A stretch of DNA of 64,000 bases from Ecdyonurus torrentis (Eukaryota; Arthropoda; Insecta; Ephemeroptera; Heptageniidae). Under the pieces are notes generated by a model. That model searched no databases, had not been told where the DNA came from, and was given only the letters and a program-made list of their open reading frames with translations. Made by a program: the position numbers and the translations under genes. The stretch lies in NCBI GenBank assembly GCA_949318235.1, contig OX439132.1, positions 24,601,102-24,665,101 of the forward strand. The letters run 5' to 3'. Of the stretch, positions 1 through 14,603 are shown in pieces; the first letter of the stretch is position 1; every line of letters starts with the position of its first letter.

Positions 1-569
1 AAAAACGAATGGATTAACCAAAAATGCTGTTATTTTGTTATTTAATATTTGTGTGTATACTGTACATATAAATATAATATAATACATGTATGATATAAAA
101 GAATTTGCTTATAGTTTCTGCTGCATTTGGGTATTTGCTGTATTTGGTTAGAATAGGAAAATCATACATGTGCGTGGTGAAAAAGTCTTTCAATTCTGAT
201 TGTTATATATTAATTATTATTTTGCAATCACCAAATATTATGCAGCATAATATTAAGCACAATTTGTAAATATATAGGGATGTTCAAACTAATTCTTATA
301 ATTTCATTGATAATTTCTTAAACCTAAAGCAATTTAGGGAAAAAAATTTTATCTAAAGTTTAAAATTTCATATAAACTGTATAATTATTTTAACATTTTC
401 ATAGTAATTAATTACTATCCCCTATTCGTATCATCAAAACTTTTATAATCTTTAAATTATAATTTTACTCACTATGTGTCAAATTAAAGTTAAAAATTAT
501 TTAACCTCATGATTATACTGTAAAAATACTACTTTATAACAGAATCCTCTGTAATTTGTTTTTAAAAAG

Positions 570-886
570 TATGTAACTCTGGCAAGCGTTGAAGCGAGAT
601 TACAGAAGAACAAGGAAACACGTTATGTCTGCCGCAGATGTAGTTAATTGTTGACAAGTGAGTGGCGCTTGTACAGACGCCTCGCACACTCACGAGTCAC
701 TGGAGTTGAGCGGTCAGAAAATGTGAGTGCAGCCGTTGGCGACCAAAATTTGACAAGTGCCTCTCACGCAAGTAAACACAAAGCGAAAGAACAAAAAAAT
801 GTCAAGGGTAATCATAACAAGGCCATGTCTAGTAGTAACACATACTGACTGGGACGTTTAGATACTAAAAAAAAAAAAAAAAAAAT
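570..886 (+). other. GC-rich island ending in an A run (possible retrocopy remnant)
   Basis: Between about 570 and 866 the base composition approaches that of exons, and a 20-base A tract follows at about 867-886. A 66-codon frame (648-848, non-ATG start) and shorter frames in other phases have no recognised domain. A truncated retrotransposed copy or SINE is possible. No acceptor or donor bounds it as an exon. Confidence 0.35.
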
Positions 887-2084
887 ACAATTATTTGAGG
901 AAAGTAGCTTTTGATGTTTATAAATTTTTTTATTTTAAAAAAATTCATTATATAAAACAAGAAAAAGAATATTAAATTTTGTTCCAGTGTTCTTTTGTTT
1001 CTTTACGCAATGTAAAAGTAAAAAACTAAAAAGTGATGATATTTCGTAGAATTAATGCGTTCATGCAAAAATATTACAAAACAAAATATTTGAATATTTT
1101 TAATTTAGCAAAGAAATCCCTTTTTTTTTTTCCTCCGTATATTAAATTTGAGTAAGATAAAAAATTCAATCACTGAAGAAAGAAAAAACAACAACAGCGT
1201 AATCCTTTCAGATGAAATTTTAAAATCAAACACAACAAATAAAATTGGATTATATGTATGTTTTTTATTGGAAATAAAATCTCTTTTGACACATACATTT
1301 TTTTTTTTATCAAAAGGGAGTGAGAGAGCGAGAAGCATTATTTTTTCCGATATATTTTTTTTCCTCGTTCTTTTTGAAAACATTCCAATTGACGTAAAAA
1401 AAATAATAAATCCAATTAATTATTCTAAAACTTTTTTTTTTTACATATTTTTTCAACTCATATACATATCAATACTATACGACTGATCTGAACATTATAT
1501 GACCTGTCGCCAATGATAAATTCATGCAATTGATGTTGAATTGTTTGTAATACGAAGCAATAAAAAATATATTTATAAATAAATATACATATTATATAAT
1601 ATATAGTACGCCATCAAAGTCCATAACACGTATATTTATTAATATTATCGATTCTCTATTGTTTGTTTAGTATGTTATAATTAAAGTTGTTTTATCAAAG
1701 TTATGAATTATTATCAATGTAAAATATGTGGGCAAGATAGTTTTATATTGTCGCAACAAATTACAAATTATTTGTATTATTATCTCTCTCTTGGATGATG
1801 TAATACATTTTGATAATTGCTATGTAATTGTATGTACGTAGTATGAAAATACGCGACGATTGCCCGATTACAGAATGATTATAGCTACTATATTAATAGA
1901 TATCATATTGTTTTAGGTAAACTTATCACTGTCTTTTAATTTGGAAAACAAACTTTTAATTGTATTCAAATTAGTGAGATTATATGAACGTGTTGCGCAT
2001 CCCAGTTCCAGTACGATTCATTTTATATAACTTCCTATTTTTATTTTCTTATACTGCTATTTTAAATTCAAGAGAAAATTCGCC

Positions 2085-2420
2085 TAAGGGAGTAGGGTAC
2101 CGACCTTATATCTCAAAAACTAGAAATATTTTGGGTCTAAATTTAATGTCATTGTGTAGCTAAGGGTTACACCTAGCCGTAATAAAAATTTCATTGTGTT
2201 TGACCGTCCCGAAAAAAAAAAGATTGAAATTAACATTGGGCCTTATAGGCTTAAAATTTCAAAAAATCATATAAAATTAGTTTGCACGGTGAACCCTAAA
2301 TTTTTTTTATATATTTGAAATTGTCTCAAGTTGAAGTATCATTATGCAAAATTTCAGATTTTTTTGACGAGAAAAGTTTGAGTCTAATGGCCAACGTCGG
2401 TCGGTACCCATACTCCCTTA
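2085..2420. mobile_element. TA-flanked MITE, about 332 bp
   Basis: Terminal inverted repeats of about 20 bp: left agggagtagggtaccgacc (2087-2105), right reverse complement agggagtatgggtaccgacc (2418-2399). Both ends are flanked by TA, the duplication made by Tc1/mariner-type transposases. There is no coding capacity. The interior is AT-rich but contains a GC-richer half near each end. Confidence 0.75.
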
Positions 2421-3707
2421 ATATATACACACAAAAGAATATCATAAAATTTTATATAATATTGATAGAAAATTTTAATTTCTTAAATATTTACACTAAA
2501 AATGTGCAATATGTTTATTAAATATTATATAAGCTTTAAAATGTTGATAATATGGAGAGAGTTATATTTTTTTTCTTTTTGATTAAATTATTTTTCTAAC
2601 TAATATTATGTTTGATAAGCTAATTTAAACAATATTTAATTAGTTACATGTTTAAAGTACACAATAATTGAAATTATATAAACAAATGAAGTATATTATA
2701 CACGTTAAATATTATTTTACTGTATATGTATACACATTTGGTTTACATATATGAAAATTTTGTTTTAATTAGAAATTTTATCATTGGATTGTTAAACTTT
2801 TTGTGTTATACAATATTATATTATATGTTAAAAATATTTATCACGTTAATTTATTTTGTATAATTGTTCACCGTTTGAGTTTTATTGTTATGAATGTTAA
2901 ATAGGGTGTAAAAAATTTCAATATTTCGGCCAGTATCTTTTTAATTTATTATTGTTGCTTTTGTTTACAAAATTATAATTTTTTACTGTCATTTTTTTAT
3001 GCTGTTTTTATTTTCTTTATTTTCGTATAAACGTTTTGATGCAAAAGAAAGGTTAATTTACTTTTTTTTTTTTTTTTGCCATGTTGTTAAAAATTACTTG
3101 GAAAAATATGTTGTATACCTTTAAAAAGTTCTTGTATTTCAAATAAATATTAAAGAGTAAAAGTTAGCATTTGAAAAGATTAACCCAGTTAAAACATATT
3201 TTTCAAACCCCCTAAAAGCTTTGTGTAAAATATTACAAAAAAAAAAAAAAAAAAATGTTGCATACACGAAATTTTGGCATCAAACTCACATAAAATGAGC
3301 TGAATGTGAAACGTAATTCGTTTTTCTGACAGTTTGTATGTATCTTTTTTTTATGCTTCTACGCTTTTAAAGGCATGCGTATTCCATGTCTCCTTCACAC
3401 TGTTTACAGTGTTTTTTCCAAAACTCAAGATAATAATGCGTGAAAAGGAAATTATAAAGATTTTTTTTATTATCATTATACAGAAAACGTGGTCTTTAAA
3501 TAAGATTACACTTTTAGCTTCAATTTTAGTAAAAAGCAAAACCATTTTAGTCTGACGTATAAACGAAATTCCCTCATGGTCGCAAAATGTTGCCAACTTA
3601 TCAAAATGACCCTCGTAAAAAAAAAAAATAAGGTCATTTTTACTATCACATGTGAGACCATGCCTATTTAAACTGGAAAAATATGACAACTGTATAGCAT
3701 TTAATTA

Positions 3708-3739
<32 letters not shown>

Positions 3740-4142
3740 GTTTAAATGAAACATTTATAACAAAATTATTAGAGCATTTAAATAATATTTTAATTTAAGG
3801 AAATTTTAAGAAATGTAGCTGAAGAGAGAAAGAGAAAGAATTGAAATATATTTTCATTGTTGTTAAATGATATTTAAAGCCATAAAGATAATAATCATAT
3901 AAATTATTATTTTTATATTAATTTTTTTTCTATAAATATAGAAAAATTTCAAGAATGGCATTCGATACCGTCACGCATTTATTCCTACAAAAATTGATGT
4001 TTTGCACCACCGCATACTTGCTCTGATGGTTGATTTATTGATACATTTCAAATATAAATATCAACCTTATACATTAGGTTAAGTATTTTTCAGCTCTAAT
4101 GAATATAATTTTGTCTTTTTTTTTTCTTCTTCCCTATGCAAG

Positions 4143-4174
4143 ATAACAATGTAATGTTCAGTTACATTGTTATT
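4143..4174. repeat. Short perfect hairpin
   Basis: ataacaatgtaa is followed by a 7-base spacer (tgttcag) and ttacattgttat, with outer tgcaa/ttgca pairing loosely beyond. It is too short to call a gene. Confidence 0.4.
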
Positions 4175-7100
4175 AAATTGCAAAGAACGGTGTTATCACA
4201 GCGTGACTCTTTCTTGACTGTGTGAGATACTCCTCCCAAAAACTTCAGCTTTTATTGTTTACTTGATAAGATAAAAATTGTTAGAAAAATATCATGCAAC
4301 TTACATGCTCTTATTTATAAGTTGTCGTTCAATGTTCTCAAAATATCATACTTCAGGAGAAAGATTGTGATATTTACGAGGTTATTTTTTTAAATTTTTT
4401 TTTAATTACAAGGAAGTCCTCGTTTTCGTTGAATGAAAAAATGTATATAGGTTGTTATTTTGGAATTGGAGGCTTTATTACTTTAAGGAATATGACTTCT
4501 TTCATGGTAAGAATTTTAAATTGCTTCCCTGAAAAATAAAACAAATTACTAAATTTGTACTACCTTTTTTAAATTTTAACCTTTAATAACAATTCATATA
4601 TAATATATCAATGAAATATGTCTAATTTGTAAATTTCTCTATACGTATACTATATAGTTGCATTACACATATATATATGTGCGGTATGTGCCTAATAAAA
4701 TATACTTATTAAACATATCTAAAAACATAAAAACAGGTGGAAATTTTACGGAAACAAGTCTTAAATTCTCTAGTGATAGTATTTCTTTAACTCATGTACA
4801 AATAATTTAGAAAAATAGTTTTTTTTTCTTGTTGTAAATGGCCTTCAGAACATAATAACTATAAAATAAAAAAAAATATATAAAGTTGTAATTAATTTAT
4901 TTCATTAATTTTGTACTTGAAGTCAATTAAAAGTATATCAAATTAGTAACTTGTGTTTGTTTAATCAAAATGTAATTATAATTAATTTTATATTATTTGC
5001 TATAATTTATGATCTGTATACGTTTGTTTTGTTGTTAATAATAAATTATTTCTTTAATTAACATTTATTGTGTTATGATATATATAAGAGTCTCTTTAAG
5101 TATTTCTCTTATTTGAGAAGTCATTACTCAAACTCATCTCTTAACACGAGAATTTTTGTTGTTGTTATTTTCTTATAAGTAATAACTTTTAATTTAATTA
5201 TTTTGTATTCATAAACATCGGAGTTATAAAATAATTTTCTTTATTGCTCAGTCACTAAATAGAAAATGATTTTATTATTATTATTAAATACCAGAATATT
5301 CCGCTGGTAATAAAATAGCGAATGCATTTGAAAGTTTTGTAGGCACAGTATTTTTTTTCTTCTCTCTAATTCTTTGCTTAATCTGTAAAGTATAATGAAT
5401 CTCATTTACAGTGATTGGCTGATCAACAAAATAAGACACATTCGTTGGTTGGTCTTGTTTTTTGAGCCGATAAAAATGAATCGCATTGAGAATGGAACTT
5501 CTTTTTCATGAATTTTCGTTCCTTCTTATCAAGTTCAAAATTCTAAACGTAGAAATAACAATGATCAACCATGCAAACGTGGTAAACAGGTAATGACGTC
5601 ATGATCAGATGTTTTTAACAAAGGAAATTTTCGAAGCTGGCTCAAGAGTTGTGTGTAGTTTATAGAACGAGCTATAGTGTTCTTTTCTATAATTTGATGC
5701 TGCTCGCATAGTATCGCTTGAGGCTACAAGTAGAAGTAAAATTTTAAGCAAACTCGAAGTAGGTTGTGGAGCAAAAAGCCTATCTATGAAACTTGCAGGC
5801 GCACTTACCATTTTCTAAGAATAAAATACTGCAGTCTTCAATGATTTGATTATTATAATAAATTGCTTCATTCATGAGAGGGAAAAACCATACAATGAAT
5901 TTACATATAAAAAATCTTTATATTAAATTATCGTCATCGATACTTCAAAAAATGTAATTTTTCTCTGATATGTCGCAGCTATTTGAGCTTAAAATAAAAA
6001 CAAAAAAAGGCAATATAAGGTACTAAAAGTGATTAAAAATTTTCAATTTAAATTTGATTATAATGAAATGAAAGAAATTGACATTTAATTTAAAAATGTC
6101 AAAGAGCTAAGAAAACCAAGTGAAAATAAAGCAATGCTTTCTTGACTAAAGTAAGAGGACGTACAGATAATTATGATTGAATATAAAAAATAAGGAACTA
6201 GTGGGGGGAAAATATGCTACATAAAATTTATAAATTAATCAAGTTTTCCTCCTTTCTTTTATTATTTAAATTAGCTAAGATCTTCAGAGCATAAAGTAAA
6301 AGAATAATTTATTTTCTTTATAAAAAATAAATAAATAGTAAAAAAAAAAAAAAGAAAAAAAAAGTGGATTTCACTGCATATTTTATATTTGTGTAAATAT
6401 TTTATTTTATTTGAAGTGATAATTATGCTAAGAATTGTAATTAGAGTATAATATAAACTGGCACGAGCTTTCTTTCAGTTTTACACCTGGAAGGCATTGT
6501 TAGTTTTTTAAAAAACTTGACCACGTGTTACGAAATATAATATATCTATTTAACTGTTGTACCTTGATTTTAAGATTAAGTTTAATTTGCAATTTACTTT
6601 CACTTGTCAGATATTAAAATTAATAATAATTTATCTCTCTTGTTTATTTTGCATGTTGCACTTAAAAGTTTATTGGTATTACTTCATGAAATAATTTTAC
6701 ATACTTTAAACCTTGCAATAGAAGCATTTTTACTGCATTAATGTTAGCTAATTTAACTGACTTTGTCTGTAAGCCAATTATGAAATTTTTGCAAAAGCCA
6801 AAAACACCAAAGGCTATATTCTATAATATTTATAATGTATACTATATTATAATATATGCAGTATTACGTATTTATAAATTATCACATTGATTATGTAAAT
6901 AAACCTGAAATGAAAAATCAAAATTTTATGTACTTTTATTTTGGGTTTAAAGAGTGTTACTTGTAAAGCATAACCAGTGTAACATTTATTTCGTAAAAAA
7001 AAAAAAGACTGAATTTTAATAATTTACTTGGGAATACATTTTTTTTCAATGAAATTAAATATTAAAAATATTTTACTAACCTATATAGTCTGAAGCAGAT

Positions 7101-7261
7101 CGCAATTTACTTTTTGTTTTAAAAAAATGTTTATAATAAACACAAATTAAACACTAATAAAATGACATCATAATTATCATTTATTTAGTTTATAATAATT
7201 TTTTAGTAAAAAAAAGCTTAACTTTTCTATATAAATGTAATAATTTCTCTAAAATTAAATG

Positions 7262-7265
7262 TATA

Positions 7266-7341
<76 letters not shown>
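7262..7341. repeat. (AT)n microsatellite
   Basis: About 80 bp of alternating A/T, nearly uninterrupted. Confidence 0.95.
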
Positions 7342-7347
<6 letters not shown>

Positions 7348-7499
7348 GAATATTTATCAAAATCAATATAGCATTATTTTCTCTTAATTAGAACAAGATG
7401 TATTTAAAATAACGTCATAACTGGAGCATAATATTTTATTTCTATTGTTTTAAGTTTAAAACAATGCACTTGATTGTATTATATAGTACTTTCAAGTCA

Positions 7500-7744
7500 A
7501 GGGCAGTATTTTGATGACGTCACACAAAAAAACAAGGTAATTACGTCACAGTGACCGGTTGAACTCGCTATGTGGCGTTCACTTCAAGTTTAGTTAGTTG
7601 TAGTGAAGTAAAGAGAGCACTTCGTAAAAATATAAACTTTTGTATAACGTCAAGTATTTTTCATGTTCTTTTTACTATTGATCGTTTTGTTATGCGAAAT
7701 TTACGAATGAAGAATTATGTTGGTTTTTAATAATCACAGTAAGT
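7500..7744 (+). promoter_or_regulatory. Promoter or non-coding first-exon candidate with CRE sites
   Basis: A GC-richer island in AT-rich DNA. It holds a full palindromic CRE, TGACGTCA (7515-7522), a second TTACGTCA (7541-7548), and aca|GTAAGT (donor at 7739), which would end a non-coding exon. There is no open frame. It could be an alternative promoter of the scaffold gene for transcripts entering at 19210, but no transcript evidence is available. Confidence 0.3.
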
Positions 7745-8218
7745 GAAAAAACATCACAGGCTTGTTTATATTTCTTTTTTTAAGTTTATTATAATTATAT
7801 TTATACAAAACCTTGTTTGTTTAGTTTCATTTTTGTTCTTTATTTACTTAATTGTATAATATTGTATATGTATATCTTATATGCGTGTTTCAAATGGAAA
7901 ACAATTTTAACTTAATATTATTATACTTTTACTTTGCTCGTGTCTGTAAGTATATTATTTGAAAACGTATATAATATGTTTATAGCAATTATAAAATCAT
8001 TAATTGTTTTTATTGTGATGGGTTACACTCTAAATACAGTAATATGATTATTTAAACTTATAATAATTAATAATTATTATATTTACACACATGATATCAA
8101 AATAGTGTATATTACTTTTTCTTTTTTTGAGCTATATAATAGTTTCTTAATTTCCTTTTATTTATTTAAAAATAATATTTAATAATTTGCCAAATAGAAA
8201 TTTGTGAAAAATTATTTT

Positions 8219-8219
8219 G

Positions 8220-8310
<91 letters not shown>
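8219..8310. repeat. (CT)n microsatellite
   Basis: About 90 bp, uninterrupted. Confidence 0.98.
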
Positions 8311-8312
<2 letters not shown>

Positions 8313-10342
8313 TCTTCCCCTCATTAGGTTATAAAATATTCTATACAATTATACACACAATAATAATGCAATAATATATTTTAACAATAACTATAGAAAA
8401 TTGCGCAATTTTGAATACTGTAGAACCCAAAATTGCAAATTTATGATTATATATCAATAAAGGTATACGTGAATTATATAATAAAATGACCACATTTAAA
8501 TACTTCATGTATGACTATTGTTTCTATATTATATATTATAATTATTATGTATATACTGAAATGTTCCATTATAAAATTAATTAGTGACTATATATAAAGT
8601 ATAAAAGACAAAAACTAAAATTACAATTGGATTACAATACGCATGTAAATAATAAAATCTGTTTCATATAAACAAATATAAAATAAAGTTAATTCAATTG
8701 GGAATTTATATTTTTCAATGTAAATTTTTAGTTGAATTTTTTTAAAAGTTCAAACATAATTGTAAAATAGTTTAATGCTCTGTGATCGATTATTTAGTAA
8801 AACAGTAAAAACAAAATATTGAAACTAAAATATCTGTATTCCTCTCCCAATGAAAACATAATCTGAGGTTTAACATTCTCACTGGTGGGAAGCTTTATTT
8901 TCAATGATCCGCGGTTAATGACATCCCATTATTATTATACTTTTGCTTTATACAGTTATAAAATTATGTGAATTTTTATCTGTTACAAAAAAAGTGCAAT
9001 GTAATCACTATTACTTTCATTAGGGAAATAATATTTACGTTATATATATAATATAATGCGTTAATACTTAATTCCATAGACTCATTCATAGTGTCATTCA
9101 TGAGACACAAATAACCACTTTTACAAATACACACTTTAAGTGCTGTATTTTATTTAGCAAGTTTATTATTATGAAAGTTGTTTACATTGTACTTTACGAT
9201 TCACAGAATCTTCTTTAAACTTTTTACTTCGAGAAATAAATATAGTATAATATACCTGATTTTCTGTTATAAGAAATTGAGTTTAATATAATGTATCTTT
9301 ATGAAATCTGCAATCATTAATTTTGTTGTTAAAAGTAAAAACTATAAATTTTCTCTTGTATTTCAGTATATATCAATGCAAATTTCTATTTCATTTTAAT
9401 GAATGCACTTTTACTTTTTTTTTTAATTATTTCTCTGCCTGAAGGTATACATTTAAGCACATATGAAAATGAATGTATTTACCTGGCTATATAAAGTTTA
9501 TTATGTACTGTATATATACGCTAACATATAAGGGCAAAGTTTATTTTATATAAAAGCTCAACGGGGTTGTTAAAAACAATGATGGAAAGAAACAAAAATA
9601 TGATGCACTTGTGTATTCTTTGGTTTATGTAAGAGTAAGTCTTCCAAAGAAAATAGAGAAAAAGTTTTATTTTACATATACCAGCATCTGTTGGTGCTTG
9701 TTGCATTCTGATCATAATAATATGCTAAAATAATTTACAGAAATATATTTTTACTATGATATATTCCAAAAAATTATTATCTCACAAACTTGCCTTTACA
9801 ATATATTTTTTAAGAAAAAAATATATAAATGTTTTCCACAAGATGAATAGCTAATTGTCATTCCATGTATCTTGCATATATCCACATTCGGCATAATTAT
9901 TCCATATACCATACAATTATAAAATTAAGATTGAATACTGCAAATAACATTTTATACTTTAAAATTTTAAAATACATGAAAGATTATTATATTATTATAT
10001 GCTTTTACTTGTTTATTATATTTCCATTTTTTAAAGATGAAATAAAAGTCAGAAAACTTTTATAGGAAAAGAAAAAAAAAATCTGGATACATCGTTATTT
10101 TTCTTTTCGTTGAAAATATATTTTTATAATCATCATAATATTTTTCTCTCATTATGCTCATTCTTTGATGTACACAAGAAACATGTAACAGATTATTGTT
10201 TTCTTGTATTTTTTTTTTTATCTTAAGGTCATGGGTGTCATTATTTTCTTGTAGGTGAGTGTACTTAAAATGTGGTCTCATTATCGCAACCGCAGCAGTC
10301 GAGGCAGCTCTTATTCCTTGGTACCTAAAACTTGATCTACTT

Positions 10343-10343
<1 letters not shown>

Positions 10344-10428
<85 letters not shown>
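10344..10428. repeat. (CT)n microsatellite
   Basis: About 85 bp, uninterrupted; creates false Leu-Ser and Arg-Glu frames. Confidence 0.98.
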
Positions 10429-10431
<3 letters not shown>

Positions 10432-12023
10432 ATTCAAAAACAAAATATAAATGACTAAAAAATAAAAACAGAGTTATAATTGAAATGATTGCTTTACGTT
10501 TATATATGAAAGCAAATAGAAGTCAACGCAAGTTTATATGTAAATTTTATTAAATAATTATATTAAATAATTAAAATAATTGTACTGAAATTATATTTTT
10601 ATATATTATTAATATTTTGGTTCACATTTATACCACACTGTCTGGAAAAAAAAATCACGTTTAACGTATAATCATTTTATTTTTTTCAAGCCAGTATTTT
10701 TACTTTGTATATAAGTAATAATAACCGTCCCTTTTTGAAGTCGGCTACTGGATTTTTTTTCTATATTTACGTTTATAAAACGTTGTACATGTATGTACTT
10801 GAGACCAAGTTTAAAAAAAAAAATCTGCTTCTACAGAGCCAAGTTATTTTATATCGTATACTAAAATTCAGTATAAAAAAATGTTTAATGTAATTTAGGA
10901 AAAAAAAAGTAAAAGAAAAAGAAAAAAGAATAATGGTTCTTATAATAAGCTTCTTTGATGACAAGTAGCAAAAAATAAAAAAGTTATTTTTAATTTTTAC
11001 TTTGTCTGCTTCGTGGTTTGTTAAAAGAAGACGATTACATTTGTATTTATTTTTGGTACTTGTAATGATATAAATTGTTACAATGTTATCATTAATATTT
11101 ATTTTTTCGTGTTTTAATATATTGTAATTAATTTTTATAGAAATTAAATATAACAATTTTTTTTTTTAATATTATTAAATCGTTAATCAAGCATGCAAAG
11201 TGTTCTGTAAAAGCATCAAATAAAAAAAGTTATTATTTAAATTAATTATCATGCCTGATTGACGTTTGAATTGGTTTTATTTATAGTGATTTTTTGTTGT
11301 TGTTACGATTACAATGAGTTAAGCTTGCAGGGATATTAAAAAAAGATTAAAAGTTTATTTTATATTATTCAAACTATTGTGTATATATGCATTCTTCTTA
11401 ATTGATTAATTTTAAAAATCATCAATGTTTGCGTTGAAATTCTAAATAAATAAGTATTCATATTTTTTAGATAACTTTTTTATTTTTTTAAGTAATGTAT
11501 TTTTTTAATTGAATCCTTTGCAATTTGCAAGAATATAAAAATCTTATTACTTATATGATTTAAATCAATTCACTAATAAATCAATGTACAAAAATAAAAT
11601 ATGACATTTCTGTTTAACATTTTTTTTTTTTTTTTGCGTTATACATTTAACTTGACATTGCTGACGTATTTCTATATAATGGAAGAAAAAATTCCGATCA
11701 TGATATAAAAATATAAATTAATAATAAATCAGATTTTGACAACTATAAATTACGTGAAATTGTATTTCAAACAAGTTACAGTCAGTATCATGGACCACAA
11801 ATGTATTAAATTTATTTTTATGCCCTATATGTATCGAATATATTTTTATATTGCTATATATTCTTATACACAGAAATAATATTGATGGAATAATTATTTG
11901 TGGTTTTATTACATAAATGTTTCCACAAATTTATTTTCATTTTAAAAGTTTTTTTTTTATATTTCAATTATAACAAGCTATTTTTTTTATTAAAGCTGGC
12001 TGCAGTCAAAATATATATAATCA

Positions 12024-12025
<2 letters not shown>

Positions 12026-12057
<32 letters not shown>
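12026..12057. repeat. (CT)n microsatellite
   Basis: About 32 bp. Confidence 0.95.
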
Positions 12058-12058
<1 letters not shown>

Positions 12059-13161
12059 AAAATTCATCAATAGCTGACAACAAGTTGTCCACTTCTTTCA
12101 TGTAATATTCAATTTAAAGTATCATTTAAATTTTAAAATTTCATTATATCTGTTGCTTTGATATCGTTATAATATTTTAGGCTACCTATATTGTTAATAA
12201 TTAACGCTAACAAATCAAGTAACTTTTTTTTTTCTTTTTTTTTTTCAGTTTAATATTTCTACAAAATTCAATTCAAATTTCAGGCCACCCTCAAAAAAAT
12301 GCAATTCAAAGTGAAATCAATGCACAGTATACCAAGCATCTTATAATTAATGAAAGGTCCTGATTTATTATGCATACGTATAACTTTTTCCTGTGTACTA
12401 TACGTATATAGGAGAAGTTTCTGAAGTATATATTCTATATTATAATTACGCTGGCACATAAGGTGTATGATTATGTGTAAATATGATACTTTGAGATAGA
12501 CATTAATGTGAGACGTACAGTTATAATGTGCTGAATGAAGCACTCGTTGATTCCATATAATATAAACACCGTGAGAGCATCTTTATACTATACTGGATTC
12601 GCACGAAGTTGTATGTGACTCTTGAACTTTTATAATATCTCTTTTCTTTTTTTCTTTTCTCTTATATGTCTAAACGAATGCTCTTCTTTTCTCGCCATGT
12701 TATCGTGTATAAATTTTGTTTCATGACGTTTTTATCTTAAAAAGTGTGTCCAATGTCATGTAACTGTATATATTTAAACGAAGAAAAAAATACTTGTAAT
12801 TTATTGCTATATATGCATTGTTACGAGAGTTTATTGAAAATGAAGTATTGAAGTAATAAAGATTCAAATTATTTAGCTACGTACTTTCCATTTTAATATA
12901 CGTTATACTATTTAATAAGAACAGTGATAATTAAAAAAAAATTATGTATACTTCTTATTTGTATTCTTCAATAAGTTTATACGTTCTACAGTGTTTAAAT
13001 ATAAAATAAAGAAATTTGGTTTAAAACCCATATAATGTGAGACACTATTATAGTCAATACTCATTCAGTAAATAGTAACTTTTTTCTTACTTCCAAAATT
13101 AAATAAGTTTTAAATTAAAATCAATGGTATTCAAAACAGGCGTGAAAAAGGAAACTATATG

Positions 13162-13164
<3 letters not shown>

Positions 13165-13257
<93 letters not shown>

Positions 13258-13288
13258 ATATATATATTTATGTGTGTGTGTGTGTGTG
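13165..13288. repeat. (AT)n followed by (GT)n
   Basis: About 100 bp of AT with a phase slip (ataata), then (TG)9 at 13271-13288. Confidence 0.95.
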
Positions 13289-14537
13289 ATTTTGCTAATT
13301 AAAAAATCTAACTCCAGTTAGGGGTTGCTTCAAAAGCTATTAAAATCAGTGAAGTGCTAATAATTGGCTCGATAGGAGGTTAATGAGACAGCTGCTTGCA
13401 TATGAAAAAAACAATACTTTTGAATATTAACAGTTAACGGAAAAATACACGTAAAAAAATAATAATGTATTCAAAAAATATGAAAAGAACTGCGAATTGA
13501 ATGAAGTTGTTTGATTTTGAAGTGACAGGTGCCGCGAGTTTTCAATAACTTCTGTAACATCTGTTGTTTTGTGATCGTGTGCAAATAATAATACACGATA
13601 TTATTATTATTATTGATTCAAGAAAGCAAAACTGTAAATATTTCCAATACTTTCACTTTCTTTCGTCCTCGTTCTCTCATCCAATGTTGCTATTGTTATT
13701 TTATTTCCAACGTATTATCAGATATTGATAAAAAGAAAAGCGATTAGTTAAAATATTTTAAATTCTACAAAAGAAAGAAGTAAATTGTATGCATGAAATG
13801 TTTTTTATAAAAAAAAATTATAAAGATACTAAAAATCTATTTTATAAAAATGCAAAAAATGACCCCTTTTAGCTTAATAAATAATAATGTTTATTGTTTA
13901 CTGAGAAAGGTGAGAAACATCGATTTAAAAAAACTTTGTTATATGTTAGCAATAAATTAGCAAATGATTCAAGGCGTATTTCATTATAAAGGTCATATAA
14001 TATAATATTTTTTCAATTGCACTGTTGCATGTAGATAGATCACGTGAGATGCCACGCCTCCTTTAACCCTTAAGTTATTGATGTGACTGAACTGAGTGTC
14101 TATATACTAGAATTTAACAAACAAGAAAAGTAAAATAAAATCTGCCAGCTGAGACCAAAGTCACAGAAAATAGAGTGCATAGGCGATTATTTCTATGATA
14201 AAATACGTTCGTCAGGATATAGTTTGGACATCTTGGTTCCCGTACTAAAATAGAGTAATGTCTTAAACGAAATAAGGTATTTTAGTTTAACGTCATTTAA
14301 GAATGAATTCAGTATAAATTTAAAGTTTGTTCATTCACTATAATTCAAATTATTCATAGTGTATAATTTTATTTTATTAAGTCTGTATTTTTTAATAGTT
14401 TGTATATTATAATTAATGTACTGTATTGGGCAAAGTAAAGTAGGGCCTGTTTTTATTAACAATAAACCAAACTAAAATACACCCTTAAATAAAAGTGTTA
14501 TTTTATATAGGGTCATATTATTTGCATCGAAAAATAT

Positions 14538-14544
<7 letters not shown>

Positions 14545-14601
<57 letters not shown>
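14545..14601. repeat. (AT)n microsatellite
   Basis: About 57 bp. Confidence 0.95.

Positions 14602-14603
<2 letters not shown>

Larger units (their letters stand above)
1..7499. other. Non-coding AT-rich DNA
   Basis: Apart from the island at 570-886, the MITE at 2085-2420 and the hairpin at 4143, this stretch has only short A/T runs and small open frames without coding bias. A moderately GC-richer patch at 5590-5815 includes a TGACGTCA (5594-5601) and, on the - strand, an ATG|GTAAGT junction, too little to call an exon. Confidence 0.7.

Noticed and set aside
1105..1486. Overlapping 92- and 112-codon frames on opposite strands
   Set aside because: AT-rich, Phe/Ile/Lys/Asn-biased, no domain; typical chance frames.
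5605..5811. - strand 68-codon frame near an ATG|GTAAGT site
   Set aside because: No homology recognised, the frame lies on the intron side of the donor, and no partner exon was found.
8166..8348. Open frame of Arg-Glu repeats (and similar at 10060-10450, 30166-30400, 43738-43920)
   Set aside because: These are translations of (CT)n/(AG)n microsatellites, open in several frames and on both strands.
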